Assembly (NCBI RefSeq): GCF_002943715.1
Contig: NZ_MQUA01000013.1
Span: 1,667,001-1,731,000, forward strand
Reading direction: 5' to 3'
Source of the DNA: Polaribacter filamentus
GTDB lineage: Bacteria; Bacteroidota; Bacteroidia; Flavobacteriales; Flavobacteriaceae
Length of the DNA stretch: 64,000 nucleotides
Shown here: positions 53,738-62,945 of the stretch, one piece after another
Numbering within the stretch: position 1 is the first letter of the stretch
Layout of the letters: every line of letters begins with the position of its first letter
The notes under the pieces: model-generated
Database searches by the model: none
The model's input: the letters and a program-made list of their open reading frames with translations, nothing else
Told to the model about the DNA's origin: nothing
Program-made: the position numbers and the translations under genes

Positions 53738-54157
53738 ATGACAACACAACCATTTCACTTAGCAATTCCAGTACAAAACTTAGAAAAATGTAGAACTTTT
53801 TATAGAGATGTTTTAAACTGTGAAGAAGGGCGTAGTTCTGAACATTGGGTAGATTTTAATTTCTTCGGACATCAATTAGTGATTCATCAGAAGGAAGACT
53901 TTAAACCCGAAAGAATTTCAAATCCTGTTGATGGCCATGATGTTCCTGTTCCTCATTTTGGAGCCGTTTTAACTTGGGAAGATTGGCACACTTTAGCTGA
54001 TCGTTTAAAAGCTGCAAATACAAAATTTATTATTGAACCTGGAATTCGTTTTCAAGGAAAAGTTGGTGAGCAAGCTACTATGTTTTTTAACGATCCAGAA
54101 AATAATGCATTAGAATTCAAAGCATTTAAAGACATTAGTCAACTGTTTGCAAAGTAA
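53738..54157 (+). CDS. VOC family (glyoxalase/bleomycin-resistance-like) protein
   Basis: This 139-residue protein has the two beta-alpha-beta-beta-beta repeats of the vicinal oxygen chelate fold. It starts FHLAIPVQNLEKCRTFYRDVLNCEEG, with a likely metal-binding histidine in FHLA, and ends with FFNDPENNALEFKAF, where the glutamate in ALEF is the last typical ligand. GHQLVIHQ and VPHFGAVL contribute further histidines. Members include dioxygenases, glyoxalases and resistance proteins; the substrate here is open. It follows ggt by 37 nt. Confidence 0.9.
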   Translation: MTTQPFHLAIPVQNLEKCRTFYRDVLNCEEGRSSEHWVDFNFFGHQLVIHQKEDFKPERISNPVDGHDVPVPHFGAVLTWEDWHTLADRLKAANTKFIIEPGIRFQGKVGEQATMFFNDPENNALEFKAFKDISQLFAK

Positions 54158-54238
54158 TCGATTAATAGCTTTTAAAATACCCATATTTTTAAATTACTTT
54201 TTTTTATCTTTAGAGTCACATACTTAAAATTTATCATC

Positions 54239-57200
54239 ATGAAAAAAATTCTTATTTTAATATCAATTTTCATGTCATATATGAGTCTGTCACAAAATAC
54301 TCGTTTATTAAGACAACCAACACTTTCTAAAACAGATATTGTATTCGTTTATGGCGCAGATTTATGGAAAGTACCAGTAAATGGTGGTAATGCAATTCGG
54401 TTAACAAGTGATACTGGAAATGAATCTGATCCACATTTTTCGAAAGATGGACAATGGATTGCTTTCACAGCAGAATATGATGGAAATACAGATGTTTTTT
54501 TAGTTTCGATAAATGGTGGCGAACCTAAAAGATTAACCTACCATCCATCCAAAGATTATGTGCAAGGTTGGACACCTGATGGAAAAATTTTATTTCGTTC
54601 AGATAGAGAATCTCGACCAACAGAAACCAATAAGTTTTACACAATTTCTACAAAAGGGGCACGCCAGAAGCTTTTGAAATTCCAAGAGCTGCTTATGGGA
54701 AAGTTTCTGATGACAATAAATACATTGCTTACACACCAATCACAAGTTGGGATGCTGAATGGAGAAATTACAGAGGTGGACAAGCAATGCCAATTTGGAT
54801 TGTAGATTTAAAAACCAAAGAATTGATAAAAACGCCTCAATTGGATGGAGAAAGACATGTAAATCCTGTTTGGTTTAAAGGTGATGTTTTTTATATTTCA
54901 GAAAGAGATTACACAGCCAATATTTGGTCGTACAACATCAAAACAAAAGAAGACAAACAAATTACTTTTCACAAAAAATTTGATATTAAAAACATCGATG
55001 CAAATTCTAACGGAATCGTTTACGAACATAGTGGATATTTGCATTTATTAAACCCAGAAACGAAAGCAACCAATCAGATTAACATTACTGTTCAAGGAGA
55101 TTTAAACTATTCTAGGGTAAGATGGATGAACGTTTCTGGTAAAGATTTAACAAACCCAAATGTTTCCCCAAATGGACAAAGAGCTATTTTTGAATATCGA
55201 GGAGAGATCTTTACAGTTCCTAAAGAAAATGGTACTTGGCGAAATTTAACAAACTCTTCTGGAGTTGCAGATCGTTCTCCAATTTGGTCTCCAAAAGGCA
55301 ATAAAGTAGCTTGGTTTTCTGATAAAAATGGCGAATATGAATTGGTAATTGCAAATCAAGATGGCGAAAATCAAGAGTTTATAAAATTACCAAATCCTAC
55401 TTTTTATTTTCAACCAGATTGGTCTTCAGATGAAAAACACATTGCGTACACAGACACCAATTTTGTGATTTGGCTCATCAATATAGAAACCAAAAAAATT
55501 ACAAAAGTAGATGCAGATGGCTATGCACATCCAAACAGAACAATGAATCCGAAATTTTCTCCTGATGGAGATTGGATTGCCTATGCAAAACAAAATATAA
55601 ATAATTATAAATCGATTTTTGCGTATCAATTAAGTACCAAAAAAATTGTTCAAATTACAGACCCAATTGCAGATGCTATTTCTCCAGTTTGGGATATTTC
55701 TGGAAAATATATTTACACCTTAGCAAGCACTGATTATGGTTTACAAACAGGTTGGTTAGATATGAGCTCTTACGATTCAAGTGTAACAAGAGCTCTGTAC
55801 GCTGTGGTTTTAAGTGCGAATGATAAAGCACCTATTTTACCAAAAACAGATGAAGAAGAATTAAAAAAAGAGGAAGAAAATAAAGACGATAAAAATCGGA
55901 AAAAGAAAAAACAACAGATAACAAGACAGTTATTGATGAAAATGGATTGTTTAACAGAGTTGTTCCTTTAAAGCTACCTTTAAGAAATTATGTTGCTTTA
56001 CTAGAAGGTCCAAAAAACAAGATATTTATTGCAGAATCAATTCCAAATACTTCTGGTTTAACAGTACATAGTTATGATATCGAAAAAGAAAAAGCATTAG
56101 AATTTGCGACAGGCGTTTCATCTATGAATGCTTCTTTTGATAGAAATTCAATTTTAATTTCTAAGAAAGGTACTTGGAGTTTGTCTAACACAAAGGAAGA
56201 AAAAGAAGGGAAAGAATCTTTAAAAACCGACATGAAGATTCAGGTAGACCCGAAAGCTGAAGCACATCAAATTTTTAAAGAAGGTTGGCGTTTTATGCGT
56301 GATTTTTTATATGTAGATAATGTTCATGGAGCTCCTTGGGATGCTATTTACGAATGGTATTCACCTTGGATAAATGATGTAAAACACAGATCTGATTTAA
56401 ATTATGTTGTAGATATTATGAGTGGCGAGGTTGCTATTGGACATTCCTATGTTTCTGGAGGAGATTATCCTGATGTAAATAGAATTCCAGTAGGATTGTT
56501 GGGTGCAGATTTAGAAAAAAAGAATGGTTTATATCAATTTAAAAAAATATACAAAGGTGAACGTTGGAATCCGGATATTGATGCTCCTCTTGGTTTACCA
56601 GGAATCAATGTAAACGAAGGCGATTATTTAATAGCAATCAATGGTGTTTTACTAAAAGATAGCATGAATCCTTTTCAGTTATTAGAACAAACTGCAGGCA
56701 GAGAAATTTATATTAAAGTGAATGACAAACCATCAGAAAAAGATGCAAGAACCATTTTAATAACTCCAACTTTTAGCGAAAGAGATTTGCGTTCTATTGA
56801 TTGGGTAGAGAGTAACAGACGAAAAGTTGATCAACTTTCTGGCGGAAAATTAGCCTATGTATATGTTCCAAATACCAGTAATCCAGGGTTTACTTCTTTT
56901 AATAGATACTATTTTTCACAACAAGATAAAAAAGGTGTTGTTATAGATGAAAGAAATAATGGTGGTGGTTCTGCAGCTGATTACATGATTGATATTATGT
57001 CTAGAGAAGTAATTGGTTACTTTAATAGTAAATCTGAAAGTAGAAGACCTTGGACAACACCTATGGCTGGGATTTGGGGACCAAAAGTGATGATAATCAA
57101 CGAAAGAGCAGGTTCAGGTGGAGATTTACTTCCATATATGTTTAAAGAAAAAAAACTAGGACCTATAGTGGGTACAAAAACTTGGGGAGGTTTGGTTGGA

Positions 57201-57482
57201 ACTTGGGATACTCCACGTTTTATTGATGGAGGTAGAATGGTTGCTCCAAGAGGTGGTTTTTACGATGTTGATGGTAATTGGGCTGTTGAAGGAGAAGGAG
57301 TTGCGCCTGATATTGAAGTGCACCAAACACCAAAAGAAGTTCTGCAAGGGCAAGATCCACAGTTAGAAATGGCAGTAGCAGAAGCTTTGCGTTTATTAAA
57401 AATAAACGAGTTTTTTCCAAAACCAGAACCAAAAGCACCAATTCGTTCGAAAAGACCTAAAGGCTATAAAAACGATAAATAG
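54239..57482 (+). pseudogene. Tricorn-like S41 protease with WD40-type propeller, interrupted by two single-base frameshifts
   Basis: Three consecutive frames form one exported protease of about 1081 residues after restoring two bases. A signal peptide (MKKILILISIFMSYMSLSQ) precedes beta-propeller repeats (GNESDPHFSKDGQWIAFTAEYDG; SPIWSPKGNKVAWFSD). The last third has the tricorn core: histidine in VAIGHSYVSGGD, a PDZ region (LPGINVNEGDYLIAINGV), and the nucleophile serine in NERAGSGGDLLPYMF. The first break is a G4 run at about 54656-54659, where five G continue TKGGTPEAFEIPRAAYG. The second is an A6 run at about 55907-55912, where seven A continue into DENGLFNRVVPLK. Both are one-base losses in runs. 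Sequencing error or real inactivation cannot be separated here. Confidence 0.88.
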
Positions 57483-57494
57483 TGCAACTAATAT

Positions 57495-58982
57495 TTATAG
57501 AACTTCTGTTGTAAGTTCTGTAAATATTTTTTTCATTCTATTGATTAACTCATAAATTTCTGTCTCATTATACGTTGCAAAACCCATTCTTATGGAATTG
57601 TGACCAATGTTTGCATTGTCATAACGTTGCCACTCACCTATTTCTAAATTGTATTTGTTCGCAAGTTTAGCAACAGTTTTCCAAGAATACTTTTTATTTA
57701 AAGTAAGCCAAACTGCCATTCCTCCTTTTGGAGTTTCAAAAGAAAAAACATCAGAAAATTGCTCACTTAAAAGCTGACAAAACAAATCTCTTCTGGTCTT
57801 GTAAACTTTCATCACTTTTTTAATATGCCTGTCTAAATCACCATTTTTAATAAACTCTTCAAAAGTTAATTCTAACAAAGCATCTCCTTGTCTGTCAATA
57901 AATCGACGATGATTAGCAGCTTCATTAACAAATTCTTTTGGCGCAACTACATAACCAATTCTAAAAACTGGCGCAACAGTTTTACAAACAGAACCAATAT
58001 AAATTACATTTCCGTTTGTATCATGACTTGCCAAAGGCAAAATTGGCGAATGCTGGTAATTAAAATCGTAATCATAATCATCTTCTATAATTGCAAAATT
58101 ATAAGTTTTAGATAAATTTAATAAATGAATTCTTCTTTCTGCAGACAGCGTTACAGTTGTTGGGTGATGGTGATGAGAAGTAACATACACCGCCTTTATT
58201 TTTTGATGTTTGCAAAGCACTTCAATATCTTTTGTAACCAAACCATTTTCATCTACTTTTACTCTTAAAAGTGTTGCCTTTTGCTGAAGAAAACAAGTAT
58301 CTGCTGATGTATAATTCGTTTCACCAACAACAATAATATTATCCTTTTTCAATAATAATTTAGCAGATAAATGAATGCCCATTTGACTACCTCTTGTAAT
58401 CAAAATATTTTCTTTGGATGTGTTTAAACCTCGTGTTTTGTTTAAATAATCAGAGAGTGTTTTTCTTAATTTTTCGTTTCCAAAAATAGAACCATAAGAC
58501 ATTTCTTTGTGTATTGTTTTTCTATTACAAATTCTTCTGTAAATCCTAGCAATATAATTCGTTGGTGTTAATCTAACATCAGAAATTCCATCATTTAAAT
58601 ACATAAAACCATCTTTAATTTCTAAAGACTTTCTTGCTAAAATTTCATCCTTATAAAAGTGAAAACCGATTGACTTTTGCTGATTTTCACTTTCTTTTTC
58701 TAAATATTCTTGTTGCTGTAATTCTGGTAAATTTGCGTGCACAAAAGTTCCTCTTTTGGCAACACTTTCTACCCAACCTTGCAAATGCAATTCTTCATAA
58801 CAAGCCACAATTGTTTTTCTGTGAACTTGCAATAATTCTGATAAAACTCTGCTTCCAGGTAATTTTGTATCAGGAACTAATTTTCTGTCTTTTATCAATT
58901 CTATAAATTGATTTGCCAATTGCAAATACAATGGTTTTTTACTTTTTCTATCTAATTGAAAACTGGTTTTATATGGAAACAT
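57495..58982 (-). CDS. MocR-family transcriptional regulator (GntR DNA-binding domain fused to aminotransferase fold), PdxR-like
   Basis: The 495-residue protein starts with a winged-helix GntR domain (PLYLQLANQFIELIKDRKLVPDTKLPGSRVLSELLQVHRKT). A linker leads to a class I aminotransferase domain, with LITRGSQMGIHLSAKLLL and EDDYDYDFNYQ. The pyridoxal phosphate lysine is Lys334 in GSVCKTVAPVFRIGYVV. MocR proteins sense PLP or an amino compound and control a divergent operon. Here the divergent genes include a PNPOx-like flavoprotein, so vitamin B6 status is a plausible signal. Two direct repeats in the shared promoter (58986-58997 and 59009-59020) are candidate binding sites. Confidence 0.92.
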   Translation of the reverse strand: MFPYKTSFQLDRKSKKPLYLQLANQFIELIKDRKLVPDTKLPGSRVLSELLQVHRKTIVACYEELHLQGWVESVAKRGTFVHANLPELQQQEYLEKESENQQKSIGFHFYKDEILARKSLEIKDGFMYLNDGISDVRLTPTNYIARIYRRICNRKTIHKEMSYGSIFGNEKLRKTLSDYLNKTRGLNTSKENILITRGSQMGIHLSAKLLLKKDNIIVVGETNYTSADTCFLQQKATLLRVKVDENGLVTKDIEVLCKHQKIKAVYVTSHHHHPTTVTLSAERRIHLLNLSKTYNFAIIEDDYDYDFNYQHSPILPLASHDTNGNVIYIGSVCKTVAPVFRIGYVVAPKEFVNEAANHRRFIDRQGDALLELTFEEFIKNGDLDRHIKKVMKVYKTRRDLFCQLLSEQFSDVFSFETPKGGMAVWLTLNKKYSWKTVAKLANKYNLEIGEWQRYDNANIGHNSIRMGFATYNETEIYELINRMKKIFTELTTEVL

Positions 58983-58985
58983 AAT

Positions 58986-59020
58986 CTGGACTATTATTTA
59001 TTTACAAACTGGATTATTAT
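58986..59020. promoter_or_regulatory. Candidate MocR operator: direct repeats CTGGAYTATTAT
   Basis: CTGGACTATTAT at 58986-58997 and CTGGATTATTAT at 59009-59020 differ at one base and start 23 bp apart, about two helical turns. MocR regulators such as GabR and PdxR bind paired direct repeats in the divergent promoter next to their gene. The first repeat is 4 nt from the regulator's start codon and the second lies near the -33 position of the rightward promoter, as expected for autorepression and activation. Confidence 0.6.
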
Positions 59021-59038
59021 CACAGTCCATAAATATAC

Positions 59039-59046
59039 TAACTTTG
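59039..59046 (+). promoter_or_regulatory. Bacteroidota -7 promoter box for the GNAT-DUF1272-PNPOx operon
   Basis: TAACTTTG matches TAnnTTTG and ends 19 nt before the ATG at 59066. The second CTGGATTATTAT repeat lies about 18 nt upstream, where a -33 element would be, and no TTG is present there, consistent with a promoter that needs an activator. Confidence 0.55.
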
Positions 59047-59065
59047 AATCAGAAAAGAACAAAAG

Positions 59066-59575
59066 ATGATAAAATTAGAAAAATTTGACACTTCTGATTA
59101 TGATAGATTAGTCAGTTGGATAAATTCTGAAAACCTAATGTATGTTTTTAGTGCTAAACTTTTTATTTTCCCAATAACACATTCACAATTAAATACATAC
59201 ACCAATAATTTGAATAGAATTGTTTACAAGGTAATTCATATAAATTCTAATTTAATAATTGGTCATGCAGAACTAAATAACATTAATTTTATTGATAAAA
59301 ATGCAAGAATTTGTAGAGTTTTAATTGGTGATGCAAATTTTAGAAATAAAGGTTATGGAAGCCAAATAATTAATGAACTTGTAAGAATTGCATTTGAAAA
59401 AATGGATTTGCACAGATTAGATTTAGGAGTTTATGATTTTAACAAAAATGCTATAAGATGTTATCAAAAGTGTGGTTTCGAAATTGAAGGTTTATTGAAA
59501 GAAAATATAAAAATAAGGCAAGAATATTGGTCTACATACAATATGAGTATCCTAAATAATAAAAAAATATGTTAG
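59066..59575 (+). CDS. GNAT family N-acetyltransferase
   Basis: This 169-residue acetyltransferase has the GNAT order: KLEKFDTSDYDRLVSWINS at the N-terminus, NLIIGHAELNNI, and RVLIGDANFRNKGYGSQIINELVRIAF, in which RNKGYG is the acetyl-CoA loop. The C-terminal strand is LGVYDFNKNAIRCYQKCGFEIEG. The ending WSTYNMSIL is typical of spermidine- or antibiotic-type GNATs, but the substrate is unknown. It is the first gene of the operon facing the MocR regulator and overlaps the DUF1272 gene by 7 nt. Confidence 0.9.
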   Translation: MIKLEKFDTSDYDRLVSWINSENLMYVFSAKLFIFPITHSQLNTYTNNLNRIVYKVIHINSNLIIGHAELNNINFIDKNARICRVLIGDANFRNKGYGSQIINELVRIAFEKMDLHRLDLGVYDFNKNAIRCYQKCGFEIEGLLKENIKIRQEYWSTYNMSILNNKKIC

Positions 59576-59859
59576 AAATTAGACCAAATTGTGAGCATTG
59601 TAACCAAGATTTACCAAACACTTCTAAAGAAGCCATGATTTGCTCTTTTGAATGCACCTATTGCAAAACTTGTGTTTTAGAAATTTTTAAAAATGTTTGC
59701 CCAAGTTGTTCTGGTAATTTTGTTGAACGTCCAGTTCGCACATCAAAAATGATACAGAAATATCCTGCATCAGAAAAAAGAATTTTTAAACCAAAGTATT
59801 TAGAGTTAGCAAAAATTACTTCAGAAAAAATAAAGAATATTTCAACAGAAAAAAGATAA
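59569..59859 (+). CDS. DUF1272 zinc-ribbon-like protein
   Basis: The 96-residue protein carries the DUF1272 pattern: LEIRPNCEHCNQDLP, CSFECTYCKTC and VCPSCSGNFVERPVR. Four CxxC or CxxxC pairs are present, enough for two zinc sites, so it is probably a small zinc-binding protein. The lysine-rich tail (SEKIKNISTEKR) is not conserved as far as I can judge. The family has no established role. It overlaps the GNAT gene by 7 nt and ends 2 nt before the PNPOx-like gene, so all three are one operon. Confidence 0.88.
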   Translation: MLEIRPNCEHCNQDLPNTSKEAMICSFECTYCKTCVLEIFKNVCPSCSGNFVERPVRTSKMIQKYPASEKRIFKPKYLELAKITSEKIKNISTEKR

Positions 59860-59861
59860 AA

Positions 59862-60521
59862 ATGAAAGAATATCCGCAATCAAAAATAAATAGAATTAAA
59901 AGAGGCGCAAACAGAGGAACGTATGATGTAGAAAAAATTAACACGATTTTAGATGCTGGATTTCTATGTTATGTAGGTTATATTTATGATGGAAAACCCA
60001 TTACAATTCCGATGGCATATTCTAGAAGAGAAGATAAAATTTACATTCATGGTTCTACTGCAAATAGAATGTTGTTATCCATTTTAGAAAGCGAAGAAAC
60101 TTCAATAACGGTAATGCATTTAGACGGTTTGGTTTTAGCCCGTTCTGGATTGCACCATTCCGTAAATTACAGATCTGCAACGTTATTTGGTAGCTTAAAA
60201 AAAGTTGAAAAAGATCATGATAAAACTAAAATTTTAAAATGGATTGTAGATCAAATGATGCCTAATCAATGGGATACTTTAAGACCAATGTATCAAAAAG
60301 AATTAGACAGAACTTTGGTGGTAGAATTTACTATTGTAACGGCTTCTGCAAAAGTGAGAGATATTGGTGTTCTTGATGAACCAGAAGATTACGATTTACC
60401 TATTTGGGCAGGAATTATACCCATAAAACAAGTAGCAAAATACCCAATTGCGGATAAAGGAAAACCAGAAAATATGCAAATTCCAAAACATGTTTTAGAT
60501 TATTATGATGAAAACAAATAA
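59862..60521 (+). CDS. Pyridoxamine 5'-phosphate oxidase-related FMN-binding protein
   Basis: The 219-residue protein has the split-barrel flavin fold. Signature stretches are IKRGANRGTYDVEKINTILD, DGKPITIPMAYSRREDKIYIHGSTANRMLLS and LARSGLHHSVNYRSATLFGSL, the last typical of the Nim-like/PNPOx-related group. Members bind FMN or a related cofactor, and some reduce nitroimidazoles. Being encoded opposite a PLP-binding MocR regulator hints at a link with B6 chemistry, but this branch is distinct from true PdxH. The sequence ends normally. Confidence 0.88.
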   Translation: MKEYPQSKINRIKRGANRGTYDVEKINTILDAGFLCYVGYIYDGKPITIPMAYSRREDKIYIHGSTANRMLLSILESEETSITVMHLDGLVLARSGLHHSVNYRSATLFGSLKKVEKDHDKTKILKWIVDQMMPNQWDTLRPMYQKELDRTLVVEFTIVTASAKVRDIGVLDEPEDYDLPIWAGIIPIKQVAKYPIADKGKPENMQIPKHVLDYYDENK

Positions 60522-60570
60522 GGTCTTCTAAAAAAGAATTAAATTAGCTTTTTAATTTTTAAATTATAAA

Positions 60571-61857
60571 ATGAAAAAGTTTTTTAAATTTATTGGTATC
60601 GTTTTATTGGTCATGTTTGCCGCTATTGCTGTGTATTATTTTGCAAATAATGAAGCTTTGCCCAAAGGTGAAAAAGGAAAAGAAGCCGATGCCTTAGCAA
60701 TTAAAATGTTTAATGCCATAAACCACAAAGCTTTTGAGAATACAGAAATTATAGAATGGAGTTTTAGAGGAGAACATCATTATAGATGGATTAAAAGAGA
60801 AAATAGTATTGTTATAAAATGGGATGATCATATTGTTCATTTATTTCCAAATCAACCAGAGAAAAATATGCTTTTTGATAAAGGAAGAAGAAAAATAAAA
60901 AATCCTGACCCTAAAATTTTTAAACAAGCAACCGATTTTTTTAACAACGATTCTTTTTGGTTAGTGGCGCCTTATAAAATTTTTGACGCTGGTACAGAAA
61001 GAAGCATCGTTAAACATGAAGGTAAAGATGCCTTGCTAATTACCTATACCTCTGGAGGCTCAACTCCTGGAGATTCTTACTTATGGATTTTAGATGAAAA
61101 TTATATTCCAACTTCTTTTAAAATGTGGACTTCAATAATTCCGATAGGCGGCGTTTCTGCTACTTGGTCTGATTGGAAATCAACTAAAACAGGAATAAAA
61201 TTGCCAACAAAACATACCCTTTCTTTGTTTGGTTTAGAAATAAATATGGGCGATGTAAAATCAGAAAATAGTAAAGCAGATATTTTGGCTAATCGAATTT
61301 TAAAAGCCATTAACCATGATTCATACAAAAAAACTCGCTATTTAGAATGGAGTTTTGCTGGAAAAAGAAGTTTTAAATGGGATAAAGAAAGTAATATTGC
61401 GGCTGTTTCTTGGGACACCATTCAGGTAAATTTACAACCTGACAATTTGGAAAGAAGTGTTGTTTTCTTTAACGAAAAACAACAAATAACCGCTGATGAT
61501 AAAATTGTTAAAAAAGCTTTAAATATTTTTAACAACGATAATTTCTGGTTAGTTGCTCCTCATAAATTATTTGATTACGGAACCATTAGAAGCCTTAAAA
61601 AAATTGATAATAAAGATGCTCTTTTAGTGAAATATACAACAGGAGGTTCCACTCCGGGAGATTCTTATATATGGATTTTAGATGAGAATTATGTTCCGAA
61701 AAGCTATAAAATGTTTGTTCCGAGTATGCAAATGAACGGCGTACATGCTACTTGGGAAGATTGGATCACCACAGAAAGCGGTGCTTTATTACCAACAAAT
61801 CACACCTTTGATAGCGGAAATAAGCTAAGTATGGGAGAAGTAAAAGCATATAACTAA
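60571..61857 (+). CDS. Membrane-anchored protein made of two tandem homologous domains
   Basis: I do not recognise a named family. One N-terminal helix (FFKFIGIVLLVMFAAIAVYYF) anchors the protein. Residues about 39-230 and 236-428 are clearly duplicates: AIKMFNAINHKAF/LANRILKAINHDSY, IIEWSFRG/YLEWSFAG, FFNNDSFWLVAPYKIFD/IFNNDNFWLVAPHKLFD, and STPGDSYLWILDENY/STPGDSYIWILDENY. The repeats look like strand-rich LolA/LppX-type half-barrels, the fold class that binds lipid; this is inference from the strand pattern. The stop overlaps the AI-2E-type transporter's ATG by one base (TAATG), implying joint expression. Confidence 0.75.
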   Translation: MKKFFKFIGIVLLVMFAAIAVYYFANNEALPKGEKGKEADALAIKMFNAINHKAFENTEIIEWSFRGEHHYRWIKRENSIVIKWDDHIVHLFPNQPEKNMLFDKGRRKIKNPDPKIFKQATDFFNNDSFWLVAPYKIFDAGTERSIVKHEGKDALLITYTSGGSTPGDSYLWILDENYIPTSFKMWTSIIPIGGVSATWSDWKSTKTGIKLPTKHTLSLFGLEINMGDVKSENSKADILANRILKAINHDSYKKTRYLEWSFAGKRSFKWDKESNIAAVSWDTIQVNLQPDNLERSVVFFNEKQQITADDKIVKKALNIFNNDNFWLVAPHKLFDYGTIRSLKKIDNKDALLVKYTTGGSTPGDSYIWILDENYVPKSYKMFVPSMQMNGVHATWEDWITTESGALLPTNHTFDSGNKLSMGEVKAYN

Positions 61858-62939
61858 TGAATTCAAAACACATTTCAAACGGAATTTTAAGAGCCTTAGC
61901 AATTATCGCAGGAATTGCACTTTTACTTTATTTTTTATTCGAAATTCAGTCAGTAATTGTTTACATCGTTATTGCAGCGGTTTTATCTTTAATTGGTCGT
62001 CCTATTATACGATTTTTAAAATATAAATTAAAATTTCCAAATACAATTGCGGTAATTACAACGATGCTTTTAATGCTTAGTTTATTAACAGGTTTAGTGG
62101 TTTTATTTATTCCTTTAATTTTGGAGCAAGGAACAAATTTGTCACTTTTACATGTAGAAGATTTGCAAGCGAGTGTTCAAAGTCTTTTTAATGAAATTAC
62201 AGCCTATCTCTCATCAAAAGGTATTGATATTTTAGGCGAACTTAAAAATATAAATTTCATATCTCAATTTAAAGCTATTCCAGATATACTAAACTTAGTT
62301 TTAGGTGCTTTAGGTTCGTTAAGTGTTGGTTTATTATCTATTTTATTTATTTCATTCTTTTTAATGAAAGACAGCAAAATACTAGAAACTAGCTTATTGA
62401 CCTTAATTCCGAGTAAAAACGAAGGAAGACTTTCAAAATCGCTAGAAACCATCAATAACTTATTATCCAATTATTTTATTGGTTTAATTATACAAATAAC
62501 AACGCTATTTATTATTTATACAATTATATTACTTAGCTTCAGCATTTCGAACCCTGTTGTGATCGCATTTTTATGTGCGCTATTAAACCTAATTCCTTAT
62601 ATAGGTCCTTTAATTGGTGCATTCGTTATGTTTATTTTATCGATGATAAGCAATATTGGTCAAGATTTTCAAGCTATAATTTTACCAACTTCTTTATGGA
62701 TTTTATTTTGCTACGGATTAGCACAACTGGTTGATAATTTTGTAAGTCAGCCTTTAATATTTTCCAAAACCACAAAATCGCATCCTTTAGAGATTTTCTT
62801 AATTATTATTATTGGCGGTTTATTGTTTGGTGTTATGGGCATGATTACGGCGGTGCCTTGTTACACCGCGTTAAAAGTGATTTTAAAGGAGTTTTTGTCA
62901 GAAAATAAAATTGTAAAATCCTTAACAAAAGATCTTTAA
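61857..62939 (+). CDS. AI-2E family transporter (YdiK/PerM-like permease)
   Basis: The 360-residue protein has about eight membrane helices. The family pattern includes the N-terminal pair of helices, a central amphipathic region (NEITAYLSSKGIDILGELK), ISFFLMKDSKILE, and the conserved C-terminal block NLIPYIGPLIGAFVMFILSM followed by GLAQLVDNFVSQPLIFSK. Despite the name, most members do not carry AI-2; some are ion antiporters. Its start overlaps the stop of the two-domain protein and it is followed by a methyltransferase gene after 6 nt. Confidence 0.9.
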   Translation: MNSKHISNGILRALAIIAGIALLLYFLFEIQSVIVYIVIAAVLSLIGRPIIRFLKYKLKFPNTIAVITTMLLMLSLLTGLVVLFIPLILEQGTNLSLLHVEDLQASVQSLFNEITAYLSSKGIDILGELKNINFISQFKAIPDILNLVLGALGSLSVGLLSILFISFFLMKDSKILETSLLTLIPSKNEGRLSKSLETINNLLSNYFIGLIIQITTLFIIYTIILLSFSISNPVVIAFLCALLNLIPYIGPLIGAFVMFILSMISNIGQDFQAIILPTSLWILFCYGLAQLVDNFVSQPLIFSKTTKSHPLEIFLIIIIGGLLFGVMGMITAVPCYTALKVILKEFLSENKIVKSLTKDL

Positions 62940-62945
62940 TCAATT

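Noticed and set aside
54787..57482. Three separate genes in the tricorn region
   Set aside because: The pieces join into one known architecture when one base is restored at each mononucleotide run, and pieces two and three lack signal peptides and family starts.
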